This document shows positions 1-8,588 of a stretch of 64,000 nucleotides of DNA, piece by piece. The stretch is from DATGUN01 sp035301285. Its GTDB lineage: Bacteria > Bacillota > Bacilli > Bacillales > Amphibacillaceae. Positions within the stretch are counted from its first letter, which is position 1. Each line of letters begins with the position of its first letter. Below the pieces are notes generated by a model. That model had not been told where the DNA came from. It did not search any database and was given only the letters and a program-made list of their open reading frames with translations. The translations under genes and the position numbers were made by a program. The DNA is taken from assembly GCA_035301285.1 (NCBI GenBank), contig DATGUN010000030.1:1-64000 (forward strand), given 5' to 3'.

Positions 1-217
1 CTGGTGTACCAGTTGTTCCGCCAGGAGCATAGCTGGGTAGCTACGTGTGGCAAGGATAAGTGCTGAAAGCATCTAAGCATGAAGCCCGCCTCAAGATGAG
101 ACTTCCCATCACTTTAAGTGAGTAAGATCCCTCAGAGACGATGAGGTTGATAGGTTCGAGGTGGAAGCATGGTGACATGTGGAGCTGACGAATACTAATT
201 GATCGAGGACTTAACTA
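1..217 (+). rRNA. rrl: 23S ribosomal RNA, 3' end (partial)
   Basis: The first ~217 bases match the conserved 3' end of bacterial 23S rRNA, including the domain VI segment with the GAAGCCCGCCTCAAGATGAG-type sequence and the terminal GATCGAGGACTTAA. The 5' part of the gene lies outside the window. The end is set by the usual position of the terminal helix and could be off by a few bases. A 5S gene follows on the same strand, so this is the tail of an rRNA operon. Confidence 0.95.
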
Positions 218-315
218 ACAAAAAGAATCGACTAAACATTGATATTCATCTACTCTTATTTAGTTTTCAGGGTACAACATCATAAGTCTTCTTTTTTAAG
301 AAGAGAATATGTATG

Positions 316-455
316 ATATAAATTTTTAAGATCATAAAATTTATACGAAGTGCATGGTTACATTTTCAAAAAGGAAAAGAGACATACTCTTTATATAAAT
401 TTTTAGAACCATAAAATTTATACTAAATACATGGATACATTTTCAAAAAGGAAAA
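316..455 (+). repeat. Duplicated 63-bp hairpin unit in the 23S-5S spacer
   Basis: Two direct copies, 316-378 and 393-455, lie 77 bp apart with only a few mismatches. Each copy opens with a perfect 10-bp inverted repeat (TATAAATTTT / AAAATTTATA) around a short loop and ends with the same TTTCAAAAAGGAAAA stretch. They fill most of the 23S-5S spacer. A role in rRNA precursor processing is plausible but is inference. Confidence 0.8.
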
Positions 456-461
456 TGTTTG

Positions 462-577
462 TCTGGTAGTTATAGCGAAGAGGCCACACCTGTTCCCATA
501 TCGAACACAGTAGTTAAGCTCTTCAGCGCTGATGGTAGTTGAGGCTTTGCCTCTGCAAGAGTAGGACGCCGCCAGGC
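462..577 (+). rRNA. rrf: 5S ribosomal RNA
   Basis: A ~116-base sequence starts TCTGGTAGTTATAGCGAAG and carries the conserved 5S segments CACACCTGTTCCCAT, CGAACACAG and GTAGGACGCCGCCAGGC. The 5' and 3' ends (CTGGTGG-like and CGCCAGG-like) can pair as helix I. It is followed at once by a rho-independent terminator, so it is the last gene of the rRNA operon. Confidence 0.96.
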
Positions 578-582
578 AAAAG

Positions 583-612
583 AAAAACCAACGATTATTC
601 GTTGGTTTTTTG
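583..612 (+). terminator. Terminator of the rRNA operon
   Basis: AAAAACCAACGA and TCGTTGGTTTTT form a perfect 12-bp stem around a 4-base loop, with the U-tract included in the 3' arm. It lies 5 bases after the 5S gene. Confidence 0.9.
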
Positions 613-639
613 TTATGATGAAGTGTAACAAAAGTTATA

Positions 640-978
640 GTCAATGGATTCTTATTATTAATGTTTCCGTTTTTCAGTTTAGTATATCTCCGGATTTTGT
701 TCTTTTGACCATAGTTAGATTACTCTATGAGTAAATTGTATTCATTGTGTATATTATGACTATAAAGTGTTTTCAATAAAGACCCCCCACGCATATTGTT
801 TTTTATATTTAGTTGACATTTGAGTGACGAATTCAGTCATTTTCAATATGACACATTCTTCAGAAGTATAAAAGTCGTTTCACTTTAAATTCAGCGCTTA
901 AGTATGTTGATTATATTCATCCTGTGATCTGGCATCTTTTGTATACAGATCTAAACAAAATGTATAATAGGACATAAA
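640..978. other. Gene-free AT-rich spacer
   Basis: No convincing ORF is visible here on either strand. A promoter-like pair (TTGTAT at 939, 18-base spacer, TATAAT at 963) points rightward, straight into the hairpin at 979-1022 and antisense to the next gene. Whether it is active cannot be told from the sequence. Confidence 0.5.
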
Positions 979-1022
979 GAAGTGCCTTTGTCATTTTTTC
1001 AATCAGATAACAAAGGCACTCT
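979..1022 (-). terminator. Hairpin after the 81-aa gene
   Basis: AGTGCCTTTG (981-990) and CAAAGGCACT (1011-1020) form a perfect 10-bp stem, with flanking GAAG/CTTC adding to it. It lies just after the stop of the minus-strand gene at 1039-1284. The U-tract is weak in either direction. Confidence 0.6.
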
Positions 1023-1038
1023 TCATATAAAACGTCTG

Positions 1039-1284
1039 TTAGCTCATGCCATAAGGACCTAATTGTTCTGTATTGCTCGATAGCTGATTGGTGGCCATAT
1101 TTGATGTGGCTTGAAAGTTATTGCCGTTATTACCGCCGCCACCATTACTCATATGTGAAACGACGGGTAAAACATCTTGTAACGCTTGATTGAAATCCTG
1201 TCTGTTTTTGGAAACAGAATAATACGTGGCAGCACCTACACCTATTGAAGCAATTAATGGTACCCACATGGAGTTCATTTTCAT
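1039..1284 (-). CDS. Small hypothetical protein with Gly/Asn-rich segment
   Basis: This 81-aa protein is not recognised. Residues ~5-22 are hydrophobic (WVPLIASIGVGAATYYSV) and could be a membrane anchor or signal segment. They are followed by a charged stretch, a run of Gly and Asn near residues 48-55 and a Gln/Ser/Asn-rich tail. The start has a recognisable Shine-Dalgarno (GAAAGGGCTG). It stands alone between the rRNA operon and the YtfP-like gene and has a hairpin after its stop. It is probably a small envelope or spore-associated protein, but the sequence does not decide this. Confidence 0.65.
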   Translation of the reverse strand: MKMNSMWVPLIASIGVGAATYYSVSKNRQDFNQALQDVLPVVSHMSNGGGGNNGNNFQATSNMATNQLSSNTEQLGPYGMS

Positions 1285-1381
1285 TAAACATCAGCCCTTT
1301 CTATGATTTACAGACATTTTTAGGTTGTGTATCAAACTGGATTTCATCCGAGGTATCATATGGCAATTGAGCGAATCATGG

Positions 1382-2641
1382 TCAAATCATGGCAAAATCA
1401 GCAGCATGCATACCTGCAATACGTCCTGTAACAAGCGCTGAAGTAATGTTATATCCACCAGTATATCCGTGAATATCTAATATTTCACCACAAAAGTAAA
1501 GTCCAGGCATTTTTTTCGATTGCATTGTCTTGGGCACAATTTCTTTAATCGATACGCCACCACCCGTTACAAAAGCCTTTTTTAAAGGAAGTGAACCATT
1601 GACGGAAAACGTGAATCGTTTTAAATCGTTGATGATATTTCTGACGGACTCATGACTGACATTTGCTGCTCTTTCATCAGGTGTAATACTATTTTTAACA
1701 TATAAATGCAATAAAAATCTTTCGGGGGCAATGCCTTTTAATATGGATTTCATTTCTTTTTTGGGATGTTTGTTTATCCGTTCAAAAATATCGTTTGTGA
1801 GTTGATTGATCGTGACAGATGGTAGTAAGTCCAGCTCCATTAAAACGTTTTTCCTACCCTTCATCAGTTCTTTTACGACAAATTGAGAGCAACGTAGAAC
1901 GGCGGGTCCGGATATGCCAAAATGTGTAAAGATCATATCCATTTGGTGGGTAGTGATTTTTTTCCCTTTTGGATTTAAAACATTTAAGGATACATCACGT
2001 AAAGCCAACCCTTGTAGTGATTTGTTTAAAATAAAGGGTTCATCAGATGTTAAAGCAACTTCTGTCGGATACAATCGTGTAATGGTATGACCTGCTTTTT
2101 CGGCCCACTTATACCCATCCCCTGTAGAACCTGTATGAGGGACAGCTTTTCCACCTACAGCTGTTACAATCGATTTGGTTTTAATTTTTTCCATCGTATC
2201 TAAAATGATTGTGTGATACGTCTCTCCATATTCTATGTCCACAACGGAAGTTTCCATTTTAATGTCAACTTGAAGTTCATGGAGTAGGTTAATAAGCGTG
2301 TCGACAACTGTCTTGGCTGAATTTGTGACAGGAAACATACGTCCATGATCTTCTTCTTTCAATTGCACTCCGTGGCTTTCAAAGAAGTCAATAATATCGT
2401 AATTATTGAAGATGGAGAAGGGGCCATATAAAAATTTTCCATTGCCTGGTATATGTTTGATCACTTCCGCTTCCGGCAAACGATTGGTGACATTACATCG
2501 TCCTCCGCCGGAAATTGCAAGTTTCTTCCCTAATTTTTTCCCTTTTTCAATCAGTAAAGTTGAGGCCTTGTGCTCACCGGCTGTAATCGAAGCCATAAGT
2601 CCTGATGGACCGCCTCCTATGACGATGACATCATATATCAA
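1382..2641 (-). CDS. ytfP: NAD(P)/FAD-dependent oxidoreductase, YtfP/HI0933 family
   Basis: This 419-aa flavoprotein of the BaiN/HI0933 (AoA(So)) family has an N-terminal Rossmann dinucleotide-binding motif GGGPSG at residues 9-14. The family signature SGGGRCNVTN lies near residue 44, and a C-terminal FAD-binding segment (GEILDIHGYTGGYN) near 385. Length matches the family. The substrate is unknown; a steroid or other reductase role has been proposed for relatives. The start is TTG, with AAAGGA about 10 bases upstream. It is divergent from murJ, as ytfP and ytgP are neighbours in Bacillus subtilis. Confidence 0.88.
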   Translation of the reverse strand: MIYDVIVIGGGPSGLMASITAGEHKASTLLIEKGKKLGKKLAISGGGRCNVTNRLPEAEVIKHIPGNGKFLYGPFSIFNNYDIIDFFESHGVQLKEEDHGRMFPVTNSAKTVVDTLINLLHELQVDIKMETSVVDIEYGETYHTIILDTMEKIKTKSIVTAVGGKAVPHTGSTGDGYKWAEKAGHTITRLYPTEVALTSDEPFILNKSLQGLALRDVSLNVLNPKGKKITTHQMDMIFTHFGISGPAVLRCSQFVVKELMKGRKNVLMELDLLPSVTINQLTNDIFERINKHPKKEMKSILKGIAPERFLLHLYVKNSITPDERAANVSHESVRNIINDLKRFTFSVNGSLPLKKAFVTGGGVSIKEIVPKTMQSKKMPGLYFCGEILDIHGYTGGYNITSALVTGRIAGMHAADFAMI

Positions 2642-2888
2642 TATCGTTCATTCCTTTCATGTATGATTCCACGAAGTTATTTTTTCATTTATGAGTTAAT
2701 AGGGTAAAGCAATTTTTATCAATCGCAGTTGTTCCAAAGTATATATTACAATCATTCATATGTAAATTTATTCATGCATCATGTTTTTAAAAAAGGATAT
2801 TTATAAGTTATCATGTAAACCATCGCTCTTTTTGGTGCAAATATGATAATATAGCAATGATACTTAATTTGAATATGCAGGTGAAATA

Positions 2889-4514
2889 ATGTCTAAAATT
2901 GTCAGAGGAACATTGCTCTTAACAGGAGCTACATTTTTGTCGAAATTTCTGGGAATGATTTATGTCGTTCCATTTAATTCTTTAGTTGGGGTGAAGGGTG
3001 GTACCCTTTTTAATACTGCTTATATACCCTATAGTATTTTTCTCAGTTTTTCAACTGTAGGTGTCCCACTTGCAGTTTCGAAATTTGTTTCGAAGTATAA
3101 TTCACTTGGTGATTACCGTACAGGTATGCGAATGTTTCGAGCGGGCATGATATTGATGTTCATAATGGGCGTCATTTGCTTTTCGGTCATGTTTTTCAGT
3201 GCCGAATGGCTCGCCGGACTGTTTATTTCAGGTAAGGATGCCAAGATTGTTACTGTAAGTGATGTTACATTGGTGATCCGGTTGGTAAGTTTTGCGCTGC
3301 TGATCATTCCATCCATGAGTATTGTGCGTGGATTCTTCCAAGGATATGAATCCATGGGACCGACAGCAGTATCTCAAGTGACAGAACAGATAGTCAGGAT
3401 TTTCTTCATTTTGGCTGGATCGGTCGTTATTTTATATGTGTTGGATGGTTCTGTTGTAAGTGCAGTTGGATTTTCAACATTTTCGGCTTTCATTGGTGCT
3501 GTTGCATCTGGTATTGTCCTGTTTATTTATTGGACAAAGCGTAAAGCAAATATTGAGCAGAAAATCGAGCAGCAAACTGTGTCACATCATGTTCCACTTA
3601 AACATCTGTTTCAAGAGTTGTTTCGTTATGCAGGACCATTTGTGCTTGTCGGATTGGCAACATCCCTCTATCAACTGGTCGACCTGATAACATTTGATCG
3701 TGCGATGTTACAGGCAGGATATCGTGAAGAAATAAGGGTAATGACTTATGCTGCTTTTAACTTCTATGGTCATAAATTGGTTATTATCCCGGGTACAATA
3801 GCGATTGGGTTATCACTGGCTATTATACCTGCACTAACAGCATCATTCGTTCAACATAAACGCCAGGAATTGATACATCAAATTAACCAAGCATTGCAAA
3901 TTATTTTGGTGATTGTCATTCCCGCCGTTTGTGGGTTATCAATTTTAGCCGACGTTTCTTATGGATCATTATTCGGTTTGTCGGATATTGATATTAATGG
4001 AAACATTCTACGCTGGTATGCTCCGGTTGGATTATTATTTGCGATGTTTACAGTAACCTCATCGGTTTTACAAGGCATCAATGAACAGCGTTTTGCCGTT
4101 ATCAGTCTTTCAGCAGGTTTGTTGATGAAAATACTATTCAACACAATCCTCATTCATTCATTTGGTGCCATTGGTGCCGTGATTGCGACGGGATTGGCTT
4201 CAGGTACAGCGGTTGTTTTAAATATGTGGCGTATACGGTCAGCTATCAATTTCAGTTTTAAACAAACATTCAAACGTACAGCATTGGTTCTTATCTTTGT
4301 CCTATTTATGCTTATCGGCGTTATGATTGTTAAAGGCTTGTTAGGCATATTCCTTGATTACACCGAATCACGTGCAGCGGCTATCATTACTCTGATAAGT
4401 TGTGTTTTAGTCGGCGCCGGTATCTATTTATGGTTTGCTTATCAATCGACGTTGCTCGAAAGAACATTAGGCAATCGTATTCGTGTATTGGACCGGTTTT
4501 TCAAAAAGAGATAG
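2889..4514 (+). CDS. murJ: Lipid II flippase MurJ (YtgP)
   Basis: This 541-aa polytopic membrane protein of the MviN/MATE-like polysaccharide exporter family has about 14 hydrophobic segments, starting with residues ~7-30. It is the size and type of B. subtilis YtgP, the MurJ that moves lipid II across the membrane for peptidoglycan synthesis. The related SpoVB subfamily is an alternative label, but the divergent ytfP neighbour and the pseudouridine synthase gene downstream favour YtgP. The start has a GGTGAA Shine-Dalgarno. The next gene begins 12 bases after the stop, so the two are probably co-transcribed. Confidence 0.9.
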   Translation: MSKIVRGTLLLTGATFLSKFLGMIYVVPFNSLVGVKGGTLFNTAYIPYSIFLSFSTVGVPLAVSKFVSKYNSLGDYRTGMRMFRAGMILMFIMGVICFSVMFFSAEWLAGLFISGKDAKIVTVSDVTLVIRLVSFALLIIPSMSIVRGFFQGYESMGPTAVSQVTEQIVRIFFILAGSVVILYVLDGSVVSAVGFSTFSAFIGAVASGIVLFIYWTKRKANIEQKIEQQTVSHHVPLKHLFQELFRYAGPFVLVGLATSLYQLVDLITFDRAMLQAGYREEIRVMTYAAFNFYGHKLVIIPGTIAIGLSLAIIPALTASFVQHKRQELIHQINQALQIILVIVIPAVCGLSILADVSYGSLFGLSDIDINGNILRWYAPVGLLFAMFTVTSSVLQGINEQRFAVISLSAGLLMKILFNTILIHSFGAIGAVIATGLASGTAVVLNMWRIRSAINFSFKQTFKRTALVLIFVLFMLIGVMIVKGLLGIFLDYTESRAAAIITLISCVLVGAGIYLWFAYQSTLLERTLGNRIRVLDRFFKKR

Positions 4515-4526
4515 GGGGTGATGGTA

Positions 4527-5237
4527 TTGCGGTTGGATAAATTATTGTCGAATATGGGACTCGGCAGCAGGAAGGAAGTGAAACTGCTTTTCCGTAAAAA
4601 AAGGGTAACGCTTAACGGTGCAGAAGTAGTCAACGGTCGTACACATGTGAATCCTTCTGAAGATATCGTCAAAGTAGATGGTGATGTCGTTCATTATCGG
4701 AAATATATTTATGTCATGTTAAATAAACCAAAGGGGTGTGTATCCGCTACAGAGGATGATCGGGAACGAACGGTGATTGATTTGTTGCCGCAATATGTAA
4801 AACAGTTCGCCCCAGCCCCTGTTGGACGTTTGGACAAAGATACGGAAGGGTTGTTGCTACTTACCAATGATGGTGAGCTGAATCATTATCTGACCTCTCC
4901 CAAACATGAAGTACCAAAAACATATGAGGCCGTCATCCAAGGGTGGGTCAAAGAAGAGCACAGGACACTTTTTCAGAAGGGTGTTATGCTTGATGATGGA
5001 TACCAAACCAAATCAGCCCTGTTGAAAATAATCGATAGTGATGAAACATCTCATGTTCGCATTACAATTACAGAAGGTAAATTCCATCAGGTAAAACGGA
5101 TGTTCCGGGCAATCGACATGGATGTATTATACTTGAAACGTGTACAAATGGGCTCTCTTTACTTGGATGAATCTTTAGGGAAAGGATCATATCGCGAGTT
5201 AACGGAGAAGGAACTTACCGTACTGAAAAATGTATAA
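4527..5237 (+). CDS. 16S rRNA pseudouridine synthase, RsuA family (YtzG)
   Basis: It converts a uridine in 16S rRNA to pseudouridine (E. coli RsuA acts on U516). An N-terminal S4 RNA-binding domain (residues ~1-55) precedes the catalytic domain with motif GRLDKDTEG at ~100-108. The catalytic Asp is at about 103. I chose TTG at 4527 (M-R-L-D-K-L-L), giving 236 aa. The strong Shine-Dalgarno AGGGGGTG (4513-4520) overlaps or abuts the GTG/ATG at 4518-4521 but sits 6 bases from this TTG, and the family normally starts there. It lies right behind murJ. Confidence 0.88.
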   Translation: MRLDKLLSNMGLGSRKEVKLLFRKKRVTLNGAEVVNGRTHVNPSEDIVKVDGDVVHYRKYIYVMLNKPKGCVSATEDDRERTVIDLLPQYVKQFAPAPVGRLDKDTEGLLLLTNDGELNHYLTSPKHEVPKTYEAVIQGWVKEEHRTLFQKGVMLDDGYQTKSALLKIIDSDETSHVRITITEGKFHQVKRMFRAIDMDVLYLKRVQMGSLYLDESLGKGSYRELTEKELTVLKNV

Positions 5238-5263
5238 AAGCATTGTAAGGGGAGAAAGGGGTC

Positions 5264-5338
5264 ATGGCACAGCTTGTTAAACTGATGGCTTATATTACAC
5301 GCTATAAGTGGAATATGTATCGGTACCCAAGCCAATGA
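5264..5338 (+). pseudogene. Possible truncated gene remnant (24 codons)
   Basis: A short reading frame opens with ATG 8 bases after a good Shine-Dalgarno (AAGGGGAGAAAGG, 5248-5260) and reads MAQLVKLMAYITRYKWNMYR and four more residues before TGA. The composition (Tyr, Arg, Trp rich) looks like the start of a real protein rather than random sequence. No continuation of clear coding quality is seen in the other frames up to 5500. It could be the decayed 5' end of a lost gene or a genuine micropeptide. I cannot name the parent gene. Confidence 0.3.
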
Positions 5339-5512
5339 ATATGTCACAAATTGACTACATCATACAGAATGTTGAAGATGCTGGAATAATGAATAAGATC
5401 TACTCATCTTCTGTGTGTTTGCTTGAATTCATGTTCTTTTTTATATAAACTTACATATATCTATTATCCTATTTATAGGGCAGTAAATTTTGAAAGATTT
5501 GGGGAATGTAAG

Positions 5513-6325
5513 GTGAGTTGGCTAAATTATTTATTAGGTAAGGGCTGGACCATTACCTCCGCTGGTGGGTTGACAGGAGATGCCTATATCGCAACAAGTA
5601 AAGACAAAAAGTTATTTTTAAAGCGCAATTCATCAACATTCTTGGCTGTGTTGTCAGCTGAAGGAATTGTTCCCAAATTGATTTGGACGAAACGACTTGA
5701 AAGTGGTGACGTGATTACAGCTCAAGAGTGGGTGGAGGGGCGTGAATTGAGAAAAGAGGAAATGCAACATCAGCAGGTAGCTGAATTGTTGCATAAAATA
5801 CATCATTCCTCAGAGCTTCTTCATATGCTTATGCGCTTGGGTAAACAACCGATGCCACTCGAAAAAGACATCCAGATAACTGAGGCAAGATTAAGATATT
5901 ATGGGTTATTCGATAACGAAATCATTCAAGAAACATTGCGGCATATGAATGATTTTTTCCCCTCTACCATCGGCCATCACCAAGTCGTCTGTCATTGTGA
6001 CTTGAATCACAATAATCTTATTTTAACAAAAGAAGGTCAATTATATTTGGTCGATTGGGAAAATGCGACCATTGCTGATCCAGCGATGGATTTTGCCATG
6101 GTCCTAAAATGGTACGTACCGCGTAATGAATGGGGAAAGTGGCTGGATAATTACGGTATACCATTTGATGATCAATTGTTGAGCCGGATGTATTGGTATT
6201 TAATGTTGGATACCTTGCATTATTTAATATGGCATTATGAACGGCACGAATCACATAAAACAGAAGCGAAACTCCGTGATTTAAAAGAATTGAACACCGA
6301 TGTCCGGAGCATGCTTGATAGCTGA
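5513..6325 (+). CDS. ytmP: Phosphotransferase/kinase of the APH-choline kinase fold (YtmP-like)
   Basis: This 270-aa member of the aminoglycoside phosphotransferase/choline kinase superfamily keeps the Brenner motif HCDLNHNN at ~161-168 (catalytic Asp ~163). The metal-binding DWEN lies at ~181. The natural substrate is unknown. I chose GTG at 5513 (V-S-W-L-N) because GGGGAATG lies just upstream and known YtmP proteins begin near this point. The longer frame from 5423 adds 30 residues of non-conserved hydrophobic sequence. As in B. subtilis it lies upstream of trmB, here without ytzH between them. Confidence 0.82.
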   Translation: MSWLNYLLGKGWTITSAGGLTGDAYIATSKDKKLFLKRNSSTFLAVLSAEGIVPKLIWTKRLESGDVITAQEWVEGRELRKEEMQHQQVAELLHKIHHSSELLHMLMRLGKQPMPLEKDIQITEARLRYYGLFDNEIIQETLRHMNDFFPSTIGHHQVVCHCDLNHNNLILTKEGQLYLVDWENATIADPAMDFAMVLKWYVPRNEWGKWLDNYGIPFDDQLLSRMYWYLMLDTLHYLIWHYERHESHKTEAKLRDLKELNTDVRSMLDS

Positions 6326-6385
6326 TTGATGTAAACGACGAAATAAAATGAATCGCTGACAACTTTTGGAAGAGGTGTCTTATCA

Positions 6386-7024
6386 TTGAGACAACGAAAT
6401 AAACCATGGGCAGACACGTTCATGGATGAAAACAGTCATTTGATATTAAATGAACCGCAACAATATAAGGGTATCTGGGGTAAAAGTGTTTTTCAAAATA
6501 GTCATCCCGTTCATGTTGAAATTGGTACTGGAAAGGGTCAATTTATTACAGAAATGGCCACACGTCATCCAGACATTAATTTTATCGGTATTGAGATATC
6601 AAAAAGCGTGATTGTGACAGCCGCAGAAAAGATATTGAATACCGATGTAGACAATGTTTATTTAATGCAAATAAACGCAGAAGATATAATGGATATCTTT
6701 GCGGAAAATGAAGTTGCTGTACTCTATCTGAATTTTTCCGATCCATGGCCGAAAAATCGTCATGAAAAGAGACGATTGACGTTCCATACTTTCCTTGATA
6801 AATACCGTTATATTTTACGGGATAATGGTGAAATCATGATGAAAACAGATAACCAAAACCTTTTTGAATATTCACTGGTCAGTTTTTCACAAGCCGGGAT
6901 GATGCTTTCGGAAGTGAACTTAAATCTTCATGAAATATCACAACCGGAACATGTCGTGACTGAGTATGAAGAACGTTTTATACAAGAGGGAAAACCAATT
7001 TATCATTGTATTGTTCAATTATAA
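6386..7024 (+). CDS. trmB: tRNA (guanine-N7-)-methyltransferase TrmB
   Basis: It methylates G46 in the variable loop of tRNA using S-adenosylmethionine. The 212-aa protein has the SAM motif EIGTGKG at 45-51 and the TrmB signature FSDPWPKNRHEKRR at ~117-130. The N terminus MRQRNKPWAD fits the family. Translation starts at TTG, with GAGGTG about 8 bases upstream. The ytnP start codon lies 17 bases after the stop, so the two genes are likely co-transcribed. Confidence 0.95.
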   Translation: MRQRNKPWADTFMDENSHLILNEPQQYKGIWGKSVFQNSHPVHVEIGTGKGQFITEMATRHPDINFIGIEISKSVIVTAAEKILNTDVDNVYLMQINAEDIMDIFAENEVAVLYLNFSDPWPKNRHEKRRLTFHTFLDKYRYILRDNGEIMMKTDNQNLFEYSLVSFSQAGMMLSEVNLNLHEISQPEHVVTEYEERFIQEGKPIYHCIVQL

Positions 7025-7041
7025 ATACAGGAGGCTATAAT

Positions 7042-7899
7042 ATGGAATCATTGCAAGTCGGAAGAGCAAAGTTAACATGGCTTTCAGGTGGTGTGAATTT
7101 TTTGGACGGGGGTGCCATGTTTGGTGTAGTACCAAAAGCCTTATGGTCAAGGAAATATCCTGTAAACGACAAGAACCAAATCGAGTTACGTACAGATCCG
7201 ATTTTAATTGAACTCGATGGAAAACGTTATCTCATCGACTCTGGTATGGGAAATGATAAATTAACGGATAAACAATTGCGTAATTTTGGAGTGTTTGAAC
7301 AATCGAATGTAATCAATTCACTGAAAAAACTGGGGTTATGCATTGAGGATATTGATATGATTTTAATGACACATCTCCATTTTGATCACGCGTGTGGATT
7401 GACGAAAAAAGCCGGGGATACATACGAGCCTGTATTTCCGGATATACCGATCATCACTTCAGCAGTTGAATGGGAAGAAATGCGAAACCCTAACATACGC
7501 TCCATCAATACCTATTGGGAAATGAATTGGAAGCCGGTTCAACACCTCGTGCAAACCTTCGAAAAGGAAATAGAAATTGCGAATGGCCTTAGAATGATCC
7601 ATACAAGTGGTCATAGTGATGGACATTCGATTCTTGTCTTTGAAGAGGGTGAAGAGTGCTTTATCCATATGGCAGATATTATGCCGACAAACGCACACCA
7701 AAATAAGTTATGGGCACTGGCCTATGACGACTACCCTGTTACATCTGTTCACGAAAAGGAAAAATGGATGGCGTTTGGATATGAGAGAAAGGCATGGTAT
7801 ACCTTTTATCATGATGCTTATTATCGTGCGATTCAATTCAATCATGAAGGGGAAATGGTCAATAGTGTTGAACGGACCCGTTATGCATATCACACCTAA
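7042..7899 (+). CDS. ytnP: Metallo-beta-lactamase-fold hydrolase, YtnP lactonase family
   Basis: The 285-aa protein carries the metal-binding motif HLHFDHACG at 111-119 and later a His within HTSGHSDGH, typical of the AHL-lactonase branch of the MBL superfamily. B. subtilis YtnP degrades quorum-sensing lactones and interferes with Streptomyces signalling. The substrate here is inferred from that homology. ATG at 7042 is preceded by CAGGAGG, which fixes the start; an in-frame GTG/ATG further up inside trmB lacks such a site. It sits directly after trmB, as in B. subtilis. Confidence 0.87.
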   Translation: MESLQVGRAKLTWLSGGVNFLDGGAMFGVVPKALWSRKYPVNDKNQIELRTDPILIELDGKRYLIDSGMGNDKLTDKQLRNFGVFEQSNVINSLKKLGLCIEDIDMILMTHLHFDHACGLTKKAGDTYEPVFPDIPIITSAVEWEEMRNPNIRSINTYWEMNWKPVQHLVQTFEKEIEIANGLRMIHTSGHSDGHSILVFEEGEECFIHMADIMPTNAHQNKLWALAYDDYPVTSVHEKEKWMAFGYERKAWYTFYHDAYYRAIQFNHEGEMVNSVERTRYAYHT

Positions 7900-7907
7900 A
7901 AAATAAA

Positions 7908-8079
7908 ATGAGACCCGGAAAAGACAGCATCTATAATATATTACGAACATCGTTCCGGACATTTTGTGTGGCACCTTCTTTCAAGGAGGTGTCATTGTGC
8001 TCTTTGGAGCTCATCCAAGGCTCAATGGGAATATGTCGTCGTTCGTCCTATTTATAGGCTATGATCGTCTGGGTCTCAT
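7908..8079. repeat. 172-bp nested fold-back element
   Basis: Successive complementary blocks occur in mirror order. These are ATGAGACCC (7908) with GGGTCTCAT (8071), CTATAA (7931) with TTATAG (8052), ACGAAC (7943) with GTTCGT (8041), and GACAT (7958) with ATGTC (8033). At the centre, CACCTT pairs with AAGGAGGTG (around 7972-7991). The whole segment could fold into one long interrupted hairpin. It fills the space between convergent ytnP and the PepSY gene. There are no clear target-site duplications. A MITE-like element, a structured RNA or an oversized bidirectional terminator are all possible. Confidence 0.6.
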
Positions 8080-8108
8080 CTCTGATGTTAAAATGACTCC
8101 GTTTGATT

Positions 8109-8423
8109 TCACGTTGAAGGAACGGTGTCGATTACTGCACCTGTATCTACATCGATGTGGAAATCGAATTGTTTGTTTTCACCGTTGATATTACGTGTAA
8201 CGCCGCCACGGTATGCTTTATACAACAGTCCATTTTTTTCGATTTCTTCAGGCTTCATATAAATCCATGAACCGCTAATCGGACCTTGACGTCTAAATGT
8301 TTCTTTAGCGTGTTTCAATGCCTTCTCAGGAGATAGTTGCTGATAGTTATCGACTTGTTGTTTTGCTATGTATCCTATCGCCACACCCACACCTAAAGCA
8401 AGTACAACTTTTTTTACATTCAT
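8109..8423 (-). CDS. Small PepSY-domain protein (YtzB-like)
   Basis: The 104-aa protein has a hydrophobic N terminus (residues ~4-20, VVLALGVGVAIGYIAK) that can act as a membrane anchor. A single PepSY-like domain follows (ETFRRQGPISGSWIYMKPEE, and FDFHIDVDTGAVI near the end). PepSY domains are often secreted protease-inhibitory or envelope modules. B. subtilis ytzB lies at the same place between ytnP and ytoP. The start follows a GAGGTGAAAT Shine-Dalgarno. It is divergent from the aminopeptidase gene. Confidence 0.78.
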   Translation of the reverse strand: MNVKKVVLALGVGVAIGYIAKQQVDNYQQLSPEKALKHAKETFRRQGPISGSWIYMKPEEIEKNGLLYKAYRGGVTRNINGENKQFDFHIDVDTGAVIDTVPST

Positions 8424-8588
8424 CTTATTTCACCTCGAATTAAAGTATATGCAAAAAAATAGAAAGACTATCTTTAACAACAGTATACCTTAAATTTAAT
8501 AAAATAGAAAATGAAAGAATGGATGAAACATTGGAAAACAAAACAGATTATCCGTTATACTGATGATACGACACAGAAAGGTTGGGAT

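Noticed and set aside
423..644. Reading frame across the 5S gene
   Set aside because: It overlaps 5S rRNA and its terminator, which fully explain the sequence.
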